From contig QNQO01010677.1 in assembly GCA_003290165.1 (NCBI GenBank), positions 1 to 64,000 of the forward strand: 64,000 nt of DNA. Direction: 5' to 3'. This DNA is from Berberis thunbergii. Lineage: Eukaryota > Streptophyta > Magnoliopsida > Ranunculales > Berberidaceae. Shown here piece by piece: positions 50,994 through 62,493 of this stretch (within the stretch, counting starts at the first letter, position 1; each line of letters opens with the position of its first letter). A program made the position numbers and the translations under genes. The notes beneath the pieces are model-generated. The model was not told the origin of the DNA. It saw only the letters and a program-made list of their open reading frames with translations, and ran no database searches.

Positions 50994-53635
50994 ATGGCAA
51001 AGACAAACTAGGATGTTGTGATGGAGGTTGGTGGCGGTGTTGGTGTTGCTGGCGGTGATATTGTTGGTAATCTTGGTGAAGTTGGTGGTGGTGTTATTGG
51101 CAATGTTGTTGGTGCTGGCGTTGGTGGTGATGTTGGCGGTAGTGTAGGTGGTGGTGTTGGTGGAGATCATCTCATTGAAAGATGACCAATGACAGCGTCT
51201 TTGAGAAAAAAAATAAAGAAATGATGGAAGAGAAAAAAACAAAAAATCCAACAATGAAGGGAAAAAGAAATGGAGATGAAAATGAGAGTAGATGAAGTAT
51301 GGAGTGATTTGATTGCTGCGTATGAAGCAGCGACACTACTATTGTTATCTCAAAGTCAACGTAGTGTGGTTCGTGTTGTTGAGGAAATGGATAAGAGTGA
51401 GGGGATGGGGAGGGTGTGCAAACATGGCGGGGGGGGAGGGGGGTGTGGAGGTCAGGGGATGAGGAAGGTCAGTAGGGTCAGGGAGATGCAGAGGCCCAAG
51501 GTGATGTGGAGGGTCGAGAGTCACCAATTATTTTGTAGAACCTGGTCCCGATGAAGATCCATACCTAGCAAAGTTTATTATCTTGGTAATCCCAATGATG
51601 CATCCATATTAGAGGATTATGATGGCCATGTTGCTCACTCCATTTGAGTTGGTCAGGAGATATTTATAATATTTTCAAATTTTTTTCATATGCAATATTT
51701 ATTGCTTTTACATTATTTGGACACTGAGTAGTTTTTCTTATTGTGTAGGAACGGGGGGAGTTGAGATGTTGGTTTCAGTACAAGAATTTTATAGTTTGGA
51801 GGTTGCATGACAAGCCGAAGGATGTTATTTCAATGGTTTATTCGAATAGTCTCTGACCATTGATAGGCCATTGTAAGGATCATATGGATAGGGTCACAGT
51901 TTGTGCTTTCATCGAACATTAGCAACATGAGACCAACACTTTTCACCTCCCTTTTGGAGAAATGACCATCATCATCGATGATGTCTATTGTATCAGTCAT
52001 TTGCTGATTGTTGGTAAGCCGGTTATGGTGAAGAAAACTCAAATGAAGGCAGAGAAGTGTGTTCAACTCTTGGTGAATGGGTTGGGGATTCAAAATAGCG
52101 AAACACAAAAACATGTCTAGAAGTATCAGATTTTTGTGGAGATAAAATTTATTAAGGATCAATGTTGTGGGAAAGTGAGCACAAACAATTCTCTTCAAAA
52201 GAAAAAACAAATTGCACGAGGTTACTTGTTATTTCTTCTGGGCATGACGATCTTCGATGATAAGACTAGAACCAAGGTGCCCACTAGATATTTGAAGTTG
52301 CTGATGAAGGTGGATGCTATTGGGAAGTTCACATGCAGAGTTGGTACTTTGGCGTTCTTGTATCGACAACTTGGCTGTGCTATCTGAGTGGGTACCAAAC
52401 AAATATCTGGATATCTTCCGCTTTTAGAGGTACAATTTTCAGGTTAATTGTTCAATTAATTATCTTTTTAGTGTTTCAGATATTGATATGTTTAATTCTT
52501 TTGTAGTGTTGATATACGATCACTTTAGCCTTTGGGGTACGGCTCGAACCTCGTGGAAGGATCACCTTTCCACGATAGCTAAGTGGGATTGCCCCCAACC
52601 TAGCGGGGTCGTAAGTAAATAAGTTTTGACTCTCAGGGAGAATTTTGATGACATGTCTTCTGAAGTGGTAAAAGTTTGTCATTTAAGTTCATGTTTCATC
52701 TCAGTTAATTTAATAAGTTTCATGTTTGTATTGTCAGGTTATTTGGGACCCTTATGCGAAATCCAAGGGAAGAACTCTACTTCACAACATTATATGGTTA
52801 AAAGGCTACTTCTTATGCCCTGATGTTGAAGAACCCTATCACCTAGATCGAGTGGTGAGACAGATGGGAAGGGTACATGTCATTCCAAATCCCCTCATTT
52901 AAAACAAAATGAAGAATAGAGGTCGATATGGTCACAACTACTCGGTGAAACATGATATACTGTCCTCGTTTGCTGCAACTTGGCATAATCATCTCTTGTC
53001 AATTGAAAACCAAGGAGAGCCACTGAAGCTTCCATGGAATTTTAGTAAGGACTACTTGAAGTGGTTTTATGAGATTAGCCATCTGTTCATCCAACCACGG
53101 AAGACTAGAAAAACACATCACTTAAGAAATCAATTGTTCATATCTCATAATTGGGTAATTGACCTATAGTTTAACAAATTTTCTCACATTTGAAATACAT
53201 AATTGATTTTTTTTTTTTTTTACTAAGATCAATGTTTTCCTTGCATAATAAATTGGTTGATAAAGCTCTTCAGTTGGTAGACGCCTCTATATTGAATAAG
53301 GAGGGAATGTGGATAAGGTTGTGTTGCTCAAAAGGCATAAGAGAGTAAGTGACATGCTAAGACAAATGTATATGCATTTCTTCTCCTTAAGAGATAATGA
53401 GCAAGAATAACAAACTAGTCGAACTGGTGATGGTGGTGCTGCAAGTGGTGGTAGGGGAAGGGGTGGTGGTGGTGTTGTTGCTAGTAGAGGAAGATCTGAG
53501 GGTGGTGCTAGTGCTGGTGGTGTTAAAGACATTGAAGAATTTATTGTTGGTAGTAGTGTTAAGGGTAGAACCAAGAAGAGGTATGATAAGAATATGACTG
53601 AAACTGAACCTCGAAAAAAGACTAAGAGGAATTAA
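50994..53635 (+). pseudogene. Plant mobile domain (PMD, MAIN-like) gene, broken
   Basis: A CT-rich leader (50640-50910) ends at a donor (TTCAG|GTAAAC). The acceptor TTTAG precedes MAKTN, then an immediate TAG at codon 6 and a Gly/Val-rich stretch. The PMD core then reads across frames: ASILEDYDGHVAHSI (about 51600), NTFHLPFGEMTIIIDDVYCI (about 51930), RGYLLFLLGMTIFDDKTRTK and YRQLG (52136-52387), YDHFSLWGTARTSWKDHL (about 52510-52565), RTLLHNIIWLKGYFLCPDVE (about 52770) and NFSKDYLKWFYEISHLFI (53040). The tail is Gly/Arg-rich (GGAASGGRGRGGGG), then KGRTKKRYDKN and TAA at 53633. PMD proteins act in silencing and meristem maintenance, or belong to transposons. The stops make it a pseudogene. 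Confidence 0.75.
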
Positions 53636-53738
53636 TGTATAATTTTGAGAAACAATTTTATTTGTTGTATTTTGTAGTTAGTTAGTGAAAATGTAATGAC
53701 TATATGTTTATGCAATCAATTATGATTTCACAATTATG

Positions 53739-53849
53739 GTTTTTTTTTACCTTTAACCCTCCCCACCCTATGCCGCTGGCCGAGTTCGAACCCATGACAT
53801 GTGATTCCATCCGCCACACCTCTACCAATTCAGCTGGTACACCTTTGGC
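53739..53849 (-). mobile_element. tRNA-derived SINE with 13-bp TSD
   Basis: Minus-strand head with box A-like CAGCTGAATTGGTAGAGG and box B GGGTTCGAACTC, ending GGGTTAAAGGT plus poly-A. TTTCACAATTATG is repeated exactly (53726-53738 and 53850-53862). The box B is close to consensus, suggesting a younger copy than the others. Confidence 0.87.
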
Positions 53850-54119
53850 TTTCACAATTATGATTCGCATAAGTATTTATGTATGTCTCTATAGGTGTTC
53901 TAATGTTAATTGTAATCCAAATAAAAGTAACAAATTCAATCAAATAACTTGAAAATTTTGATACAAAGTCACTTAAAACAAAAAAAATATGGAATTTATG
54001 TCTGCAAACGCACGAGCCGCTGCGAAAGAGATTAAAAACATCGTAGTGAACTTTGCGTTAGGATCCTGAAAACTAATTTCACAACAAATGACATCAAACG
54101 TAGCGACACGTGCAAAGTT

Positions 54120-54700
54120 AAAATAGATAATCGCAGTGGTCAATGTGAGGATCCTTATCCCAGTCGCAGTGACAGTTGCGTTTGGACAGAAAGCAGACCA
54201 TCCAATTTTGTGATTTTTTGTATTAGAATCTTTTTTGGGTTTTATTTTTCAATTCATATGGGTTTGATACACTATTGGCATTTTGCAAAACCCCACTTTT
54301 GACCTTTTCAAGTTGGGGTGTTTAAAAGTGGGGTTTGCAACAAATCAAATATGTCAATAGTGTATCAAACCCATAGGAATTGGAAAAAAAATTTTCAAAT
54401 TCAAAAAATTGGACAAAGTTTGTTTTTTGTCCAAATGCAACGGTAGTTGCGAGGATGCCTATTCCATTCACAGCTACTGCTGTGTTTGGAGAGAAAATAG
54501 ACTCTATCCAATTTTATTAATTTTTAGAATTTTTTTCAATTCCTATAGATTTGATACACTATTGTCATATTTAATTTATTGCTAAAATAACCTTTTGACA
54601 TTACCAAGTTATAGTGTTCAAAAGTGAGGTTTTGCAATATATCAAATATGCCAATAGTGTATCAAACTTATAGGAATTGCAAAAAAAAAACCAAAAATGA
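54120..54700. repeat. Two tandem copies of a hairpin-bearing repeat
   Basis: Each copy (about 54120-54410 and 54420-54700) contains a Gln-less, CAG/CGTTTGGA-rich opening, then an inverted repeat. The stem is GGGTTTGATACACTATTG...CAATAGTGTATCAAACCC at 54260-54372, and GATTTGATACACTATTG...CAATAGTGTATCAAACT at 54548-54670. The second copy is more diverged. No target duplication was identified. Confidence 0.6.
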
Positions 54701-54706
54701 TTATGA

Positions 54707-55215
54707 TGCGTCCAAATCTCGTCCTCTTGTAAGTTTGACCTGCAAAACAGATGTTAGACTACCAAAAACCACATTTTTGGTGGCCGAAGGCACTCCGATG
54801 CTTAAGTCAGCAACTCTGTTTGAAGAAAGATGTAAATCTGGACAAAACTCAGTTAAAGTTGCATACCTTTGTCAAATGTTCCCTTTACCTTTTATAATGA
54901 TCGCGGTTAATTTTTTGCATGACTTAAGAATGTGAGACGCAACGGAAGAAGACGTTTCTAGTAAAACTCTCCTCCTTTATGGAGATGTGTCCATGGAGGC
55001 GTAACTCCCTCCACGACACTTTTTTTTATGCAACATTCCTCTTCTTTATGAGAGAACTCGTGCGGGCCTGGATTTGGGCTTTTAATTCGTGCGAGCCTGG
55101 ATTTGGGCTTTTATGATCTACGAGCAGGCCAAGTAGATGGGATGGCAGATCCTCGTGATGGATAATTGTTGCCACGTGTATGGATGTGATGACGATTTAT
55201 TTTGATGCATCATCA
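54707..55215 (-). repeat. 3' LTR of Tat/Retand copy B
   Basis: On the minus strand it begins TGATGATGCATCAAAATAAA and ends AGATTTGGACGCA, matching both LTRs of copy A. It carries a TATA-like TTATAAAAGG at about 54890. Confidence 0.78.
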
Positions 55216-56261
55216 GCTACCCCCCTAGTTAGTGGCTATGCTGACGTGGCCACTAACTTCTTGACAGTTAGTCTTTCAATTCCATCATTACCTTGTATTT
55301 AATGTTGTCAGCATATTTTGGTGGGTTGGTGTCTCAATTTCATACCCACCCATTTGTTTTTGCGCACAGTTTTGGGATTTCACATAGCAATCATACCTCG
55401 CACGCCGTCCCATAAGTAGTCCCTTCGTTCCTTGGCTCTATTAAAAGGGGCATGATGGGTTTATTTTCCCTCTTTACACTATCTTTGAAATTATGTTTTT
55501 TTCTTCCCCTCTCTCCTTCTTTCTCTTTGCTTTTCCATTCTTTAAGGATGCCCGTTAGCGATAAACTAAGCGGTAAGCCACTAGCTACTTGTAAAGCTTA
55601 GTTTTCTCCCAAAGAAGCTTTTCATGCGATGTTGGACAACCTTCGTTCTGACTATAATTTGCCACCCAACCTCAATATTATTTTACCTAGATAGAACAAC
55701 AATTCTTGTCGTCCAAGGTCCGGGTACATTGCGCGCACTATATTTGTGCATATTTTCTCTGGCATTCGATTCCCAGTTCTAGAGCTGTTTTGGGAGTATT
55801 TGAATTTTTTGGGCATTCCTCCTACCCAAATGGGTCCTAATGGTTGGAGGGTCATGGTTTCTTCTTATATGAGGGTTATTCTATTTGGCATTCCTTTGAC
55901 TGTGAAAAATCTGCATTGGGACAAAGGATATCTGCTTCCTCTGTTCTCCCGCCTATTTCGTGAAGCTTAATGATGACATCAGTGATTGGTCGAAGTCCTG
56001 GTTTTATGCTTCTATTAATTCTGGTTGCTTCCAACTTGAGGTCATCTGATTTTGTGGTCATTCCAAGTTCCTAACAAACAGAAAGATCTATAGTTAACTG
56101 CGGAGGAGTTGAGGGTCAGTGACCAATTCTTGAAGCTTCCTAAGTTCCTTATGGAGGCATTTCTTTCTGAGGACATCTTGGATCGTAGTGGTTTGTACAA
56201 TATGAACCAAGCGGAGCGGGCATTGCTTACTTAATTTTGTGCTAAGGAAATCGTTGCTCGC

Positions 56262-58750
56262 TGTCACGCCTCGATTTTTGAGAAAACAAAAATCCTAAAT
56301 TCCACATAGGATTATCCGTTTCCCCAAAACTCAGGACGTGAAAAATTCAATAACAACATAACGTTTAACAACAACAACTAAAACATAATTTAGAAAATTA
56401 AAACAAACTAAAAAATAATCTAACCATGAAACTCTGACGTCGCTAGCCTCACTAACGAAACTCTAGTAACACTGCTCATAGATTTCTAAACTTGTGAAAG
56501 ACTAAATGGCTACGTTCCAATAAGATCGTACCCAAGAAGCATAAACTTACTTGGGTAAGCGAGGTAGCTGGTGTGAGTTATCTCAATTTCCTTATAAATA
56601 AAATAAGTTACATGATTTAACATGAAATGTTCCAACACAATAAATAACACATCACTAACTGGTAGTTCCTCCATGAGGCAAACATGTCATACTACAAAGT
56701 TCTATCATGCTGAAAATATATATTTATTTTACCAACACTTAGAAAGTGAAGGTTGGATGTGGTAAGTCTGACAAAAAAATGTTCATAGACTTACCATCCT
56801 GCACAGAACATTTAGAAATAAATGAATAAAATTCTTAATTTCTTGATCCTCATAAATACAATTATTTTCAAATAAATACAGATCATACTCATTATCACCA
56901 TTATTTAAAAGTCAACCAAATACATTTTACCGTAATGAAGGCATGTAGTTATCAGAATGAACATTTAGTTTCTTCCATTAAGGCAATCATGCACATACAC
57001 AAAAAAATCGCTTATTTTCACAATTGCACTACCCTCTTTGTGCCGAACACAGCTCACCCAAGTGTGTCTCCCTAGCCTTCGAAATCACTCGGAGCGTACA
57101 TGTTCCAAGTGGGGAGCCAAATCGAGGAACATGTCATCTCACCCGAAGTTCGATCCATGCCAAACATTTCCTAAATACTGCACGTACTACCAAACTCACA
57201 TGGAACGACGTACTGATATGCAAACAAGTCTGCATACCCAAAATTATATCACACGCATACAAGCAAATCTGTATAAATTTTTTTTTTTGGAATTTTGAAA
57301 AAGAGCACAAAAAAATCAACTAATTCTTAAAACTCTTTTCTAGTGACATTTTGTCAACCATAATAAATTAACCACAATATTCACTATTTCTTTTTGGGAA
57401 GCAAATAACATTTTCATAAGTAAATTTTCTATAACATCGCATGGATTCACACTTATTCATTATAAGGATTAACATGTCAATTTGCATAACCTAAAATACA
57501 AGTTTACAGTATGATCACGTACTAAACACGCATTTCACGTTATAAGACAAAAATGCAAATATGAGTTTTACAAAATAATACTAATACCCAAGTCATCCCA
57601 AAAGTTTCTTCCTATGATGATATTTACGAATATCCAAAAATACCTAAATTTCTAAATGAGAGAAAATAAGGAGAAACTCACTTAACCTTTCACTTGGTCA
57701 TAATAGTTTTAAATAGAGATACACAATAACAAGTAACAATGCATGATGGTTACAGAAAAAGACATGATTTATTCTAACAAACCAAAACCCCATCAAAATA
57801 AATTTACGCATTTTAACTGACCATGATCTCAAATTCTATTTCATCCCAATTATAATATTTTTCAAATTTATTTGGTATAAGCAAATCCATATCACATATA
57901 AAAATTCTTCCAAACAAAAATATATGAAAAGAGGATGGAGGAAAAACTCACTAAATTCTACTACTAAATTATTTTATACAAGGGTTTCTAATGTTTAATC
58001 AGTGACATTTTTCTCTACCTCGTGGGAGATCTAACCGTTGGATGGATTCCAAACCAATGGTGTGTTTTTCATACTTGTGCTATTAATCCACCGTTTTAAT
58101 TTAAAAGGGTTTTGATACTATAAGGTCTCGATCCACTGTAAACACTGAGGCTATGTAAGGTTGTCTTTATTACGGGAATTAAATAAAACCTAGTTTTAGG
58201 TTTTCTCTTTCAACTCATCTAATTCCTACGAAAATATAATAAAATTTTCATATTTCAAATTTATATCCGTAATAAACTCTAACCTTAATCAATTGATTAA
58301 TCTAAAAAAATAAACTAAAAGAGAACGAATAAGACTCACCTTTATATATCCAAAATACTAACAACATACATAATAAAAAAAAAGTTAAATAATAATCAAT
58401 ATCAAAGATTAAATAATTCGATAGAGTTTAACTCACTATTTTGTCAAAAATCACAAAGTTGAAGCAAACTTTTTCTCTTCACTTCCTTTTCTTCTACGTT
58501 TTTTTTTCTGTGTTTATCCAAAGAAAAGAGGTGGCTAGGATTCTCAATTAGTGTTTTACTAGCTTTAGCTAAACACACCCACCACTCCTTTTTTACCCAC
58601 CACCAATCTAAACCTAGGTCCCAAAATTCATATAATAAAATACTTTCATATTTGTAAATACTACCAATTAATAAATATTACCAATAAAAATATATTAATA
58701 ATGATTAAAATAGTAACATTATATTGGGAAGTGATTTGGCGGGTATTACA
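56262..58750 (-). repeat. Long LTR (2.5 kb) of a nested gypsy element
   Basis: Plus-strand ends are TGTCACGCCTCG and GGCGGGTATTACA; on the minus strand it reads TGTAATACCCGCC...GGCGTGACA. Immediately to the right, the minus strand gives CGAATCTGGGGACGAGATTC then TTTAAAGG, the 'GGGGACGAGATTCTTT' purine-rich end typical of Tekay/Del-type chromoviruses just before their 3' LTR. The interior is CT/AT-rich without genes. No matching second LTR or target duplication was found, so most of the element is lost. Confidence 0.6.
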
Positions 58751-59160
58751 CTATACATACCTTTAAAGAATCTCGTCCCCAGATTCGGAAGGTAAGAGTC
58801 ATGCGAATATTAAAAATGACATAGCAAACGAAATGAGATTTTAAAATATATTTTCATATGAAAATTTACTCGGAGTTTATACTCATATAAAGATTTCACA
58901 TAAAACAAAGCAAAACACCAAATATGCATACACACGAGGCTACTACGAGGCTACTACATGCATATACCTATATTATTTTAACAAGAAATTAAAAATATAA
59001 ATCGGAACACTATGTACAAAAATATTATTAAGGTCAATGAAAAGTCTGGGTGTTACAATATATACACCTCAAAAGAATCTTATCCCCAGATTCGATAGAG
59101 AGGGTAATTAGGAAATTAATTCTATAATAAGCCCACAACTTACCGAATAAAACAACACTA
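58751..59160 (-). mobile_element. Internal stub and second LTR edge of Tekay-like element
   Basis: The junction TATTACA|CTATACATACCTTTAAAG at 58750 recurs 307 bp later as GTTACA|ATATATACACCTCAAAAG at 59057. In both cases ATCTxxTCCCCAGATTCG follows. This points to a partial duplication or two related insertions stacked at one place. Confidence 0.45.
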
Positions 59161-62100
59161 GAGTCCAAATAATAAATCATTCAATAATATATTTTATGTT
59201 AATCATTCTTAAGAAACAAACCACACATCACATTGATTACGCCCAAACAGTACACGCGATCAATTGCAGTAAAGATTGGGGTGTCGATCCCACGAGGAAA
59301 AACAATCTACAAAACAAGGTAAGGAAGAAGAACTACGCGAAACTAAATTTAAGAAATTCTAGCAATTTTAAATTATGAAATTGAATTTAGTTTAATAAAA
59401 ATCAAGTTTAGAAAAGTCACAAGGTTCCCAGAATCCCTCCTAGATTTCACGCGTCAACTAGTATTGATTCGCTATGATGACTCAATTACGTGTTTCACAT
59501 CCCAAACAACATAATCGGAAAAAATAGTCTTTAATGCACCAATATATTCTAATGTAAATGGATTTTAGATTTCACTTTTTCTAGAAAGCACAAAGGTTGG
59601 TCATATGTGATATCCTAAATTTACGATATATCTGGAGACAATAACGTAATAAAAGACGATCGCATATAACTAACCTACCGGAATCAATTGATCCTTAAAA
59701 ATTCCACACATAAGAAAAGTGTGACTAAGCTTATATGGAAAGGAAAAAGACAACCACCGGAATAATAATCTATGAAGAAATTGATGAAATCTTTGTCACT
59801 AAAATAACATAAATTCGTATATTAAATAAAAGTGAAAATCATAAACACCATTATTCATCGTGAAAGCATAAAGCGAATCAAATAAAAATTAAGTGCGTTA
59901 CATCTAAAAGTTCATCTCTTCACCTTGCGTGAAGTTTAGTGTCGCATAGTGGAGGTGATGACAGCAACAGCGGTGTGGAGCTTCATCGGCATGGCCGCGC
60001 GTGGTGGATTAGCTGCGTGTTGTTTTGGACAGCGTCTCCTGCTGGACAGACATGGTCTCCACTGTTGGACAGCGTTTCTGCTGTTGCATTTCCTCCTTGC
60101 TGTCCTATTTTTGTTGTTGTTGCATCCTGCGCTTGCTGTCCTAGAGCAAAAAAAACACCCTTCTTTCTTGCTGTCGTATATCTTTTTGTTAAAAAAGAAA
60201 TAACAACACTTCTCCTATTGGCCACCCCCCATTTAGAAATCAAATCTATATTGTACACCAAAAAGGACTGTTGTCTTTTGCGCACTCCCTGCTGTCCTGG
60301 ACGACCTTCCTGCATTTTGGCTCCTTCTTTTTCTCCCCCTCATTTGTTGTTGCCGTATTTGTGTTAAAAATAAACCAAACTCCTTGTTGGAAACTCCATT
60401 GGCAACCCAATACAAATTGGAAACCACCAACCAAAGGAAACGAAAGGGGTTCATATATAATTGGAAACCAAATACAAATAGAAACCACCCATATTGTTTG
60501 GATTCTCTTCTAATAGCAAGAAAGTGGGGTTGGCTATGTTCATCGATATCACTTCTTTGTTCAACAAAGATTCAAAATTAATTTCCTTTATTTTTTTCTT
60601 TGGTTCTCTTAATCTTTGGCTTGAGTGTCTCCCGCTGCACTTTGTCAATTTGTCTATGAATTTCTAAAGTGTGTGTGTGAGAAACCTTATCAACATAACT
60701 CTTCATTTCATAGTAAAGATGTGACGAGATAACCTTTAGAAAGGAAGCTTCGACTACAAATCTCTCATGTCACTCAGAAATAAAACACTCAGAGATTGGG
60801 CACTCAGTTTATATGTGAGGAAAATGATATAAACTATGGAAAATGCAAACGTCTCACATATAATTATCATGAAAAACATAATTTTTCAAAGAATGAAATG
60901 AATATGATCTCATGGACAAGAATATTGATTACTTTTGAGAATGTTGAATCAAACACCATAGTTCTTTCCTATTCAATCTCCACATCTACTGGACCAACTT
61001 TCACTTAAGATCAATTAGATCTTTACTAAGTTGTAATGAGGCTTGGATTATGACAAACAATTATGGACAAAAAGGATACAAGAATTTCCTAAGAATGGCT
61101 ACACCTTTGAATAAACACATAGGGCTTTGAATAAACACATAGGGCTTTGAAGAACAAATCAATGTTGTACACCATTAACTTTTTCTTCATTATTTTCTTC
61201 TTCAAGCCTTTTTTTTTTCTTCAACCACTTTTTTTTTCACTGCATGTTTTTTTTCCCGTTTATACAATCAAACACTTTTACTTTGAGGGCGCATGAAATA
61301 TCTATTTTCAATTCTTTCTATTTGTCAATTCCATAAATATATCTCACCATATACATTCTCAAAAAATTGGGTAAGGATAAAATAATATACGTGTAACTCC
61401 TTGATTAGAGTAGGTAATGGGAATGAGGTTAACAAAGAGAAGGTTATTTAAAGGCTCAAAGGGCTGCAAATGAATATTTATTATTGGGTAGGCTAAAAAG
61501 CTAAAAAAATGGTTTAAAGAAAGAAATGCCTATATCACTTCATAAGTTCTAGTTAGTGCTAAGACATCTCAACTAAATAAAGCAAGAAGTTCTAGTGTAA
61601 AAATTCAATTTTTATGTCATTCTTAAAGCAATCAATAAGAAAGTCAAGAATAATGAGACCATCAACGAAATAATGCGAACTCAAGAAATAAAGAATGGGT
61701 CAAAACTCACAAAGGTTAAAGTCTCCATTATTATTCTAAAGTTTTCTAGTTCAATATCTCACTAATTAACTTCAAATCATGTTGACTCGGCTTAAAGTGC
61801 ATGAATAGTCGAGTTGAAAAGTCTCACAAATTACATCTAACATAAGGATAATATCAAATATCATGTTTTCTAATTATATAACTATGTGACACGTGTTAGT
61901 ATGTGTTTTCTCAAAATTAAAGGCAACAAAAATATTCTCTAAAATTAAAAAGACTCAAAATTCATTTATTTATTTATTTTAAAAATGGTTTAAATTCACC
62001 AAGAGTTTAGATTTCAGATGCATTTTTATAAAGATTTTTCACAATTACCTTAAGCAAAGTATTCAATGGAGATTGAGTAGAACACAAAAAATGACTCGGT

Positions 62101-62493
62101 TTAATTATAAAATATGTTTTAAGCTCAAAGATTTTTGAAAATTGCACAAAAAACCAAATAAACTACCATCACCCCCAAACCTAAACCAAACATTGTCCTC
62201 AATGTATAAAATAATAATTATGACAAATGAAGGAAAAACTAAAGAGGAGGGTTAGAGTGATATTACCATGGTGAAGCTTTACCAATTTAAAATAGACAAT
62301 GTCCTCACAGTCACCAAAATATAATAAAATCATACCGACGGGAGATAAGAACACATGGGATGAGGGGCTCCGAGTGACTCCAGTAGCAACACCTAAAATA
62401 ACCTGAAACACTAAAAGAAAAACATAAACTAAAATAAAAAATAAAAAATAAAAAATAAAAAATAAAAAATAAAAAATAAAAAATAAAAAAACT
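59161..62493 (-). mobile_element. Retroelement remnant, possibly Athila-like
   Basis: On the minus strand, ACATTGAGGACAATGTTTGG then TTTAGGTTTGGGGGTG (about 62200-62165) resembles the purine-rich 3' end of Athila-type gypsy elements. TCCTCGTGGGATCGACACCC (about 59300) resembles the end of their LTR. The part between has no recognisable genes apart from a GC-rich block at 59940-60170 with repeated GGACAGCG/GCTGTCC words. It ends in an (AAAAAAT)n run beside the resumed antisense ORF. The assignment is tentative. Confidence 0.35.
62431..62490. repeat. (AAAAAAT)n microsatellite, about 8 units
   Basis: AAAAAAT is repeated without interruption, exactly at the junction between the inserted sequence and the resumed antisense ORF. 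It could be the tail of a non-LTR element or simple expansion. Confidence 0.85.

Noticed and set aside
50976..51254. Asn/Thr-rich minus-strand open frame
   Set aside because: It is the antisense shadow of the Gly/Val-rich start of the PMD gene.
52510..52620. SINE suggested by box-B-like GGCTCGAACCTCG
   Set aside because: In the plus frame this reads as conserved PMD protein sequence, and there is no poly-A or target duplication.
53287..53574. Pro/Leu/Ser-rich minus-strand open frame
   Set aside because: Antisense shadow of the Gly/Arg-rich tail of the PMD gene.
59939..60367. 142-codon plus-strand open frame as a gene
   Set aside because: Cys/Ser/Leu-rich composition without a known domain; overlapping open frames on both strands indicate a GC-rich non-coding block.
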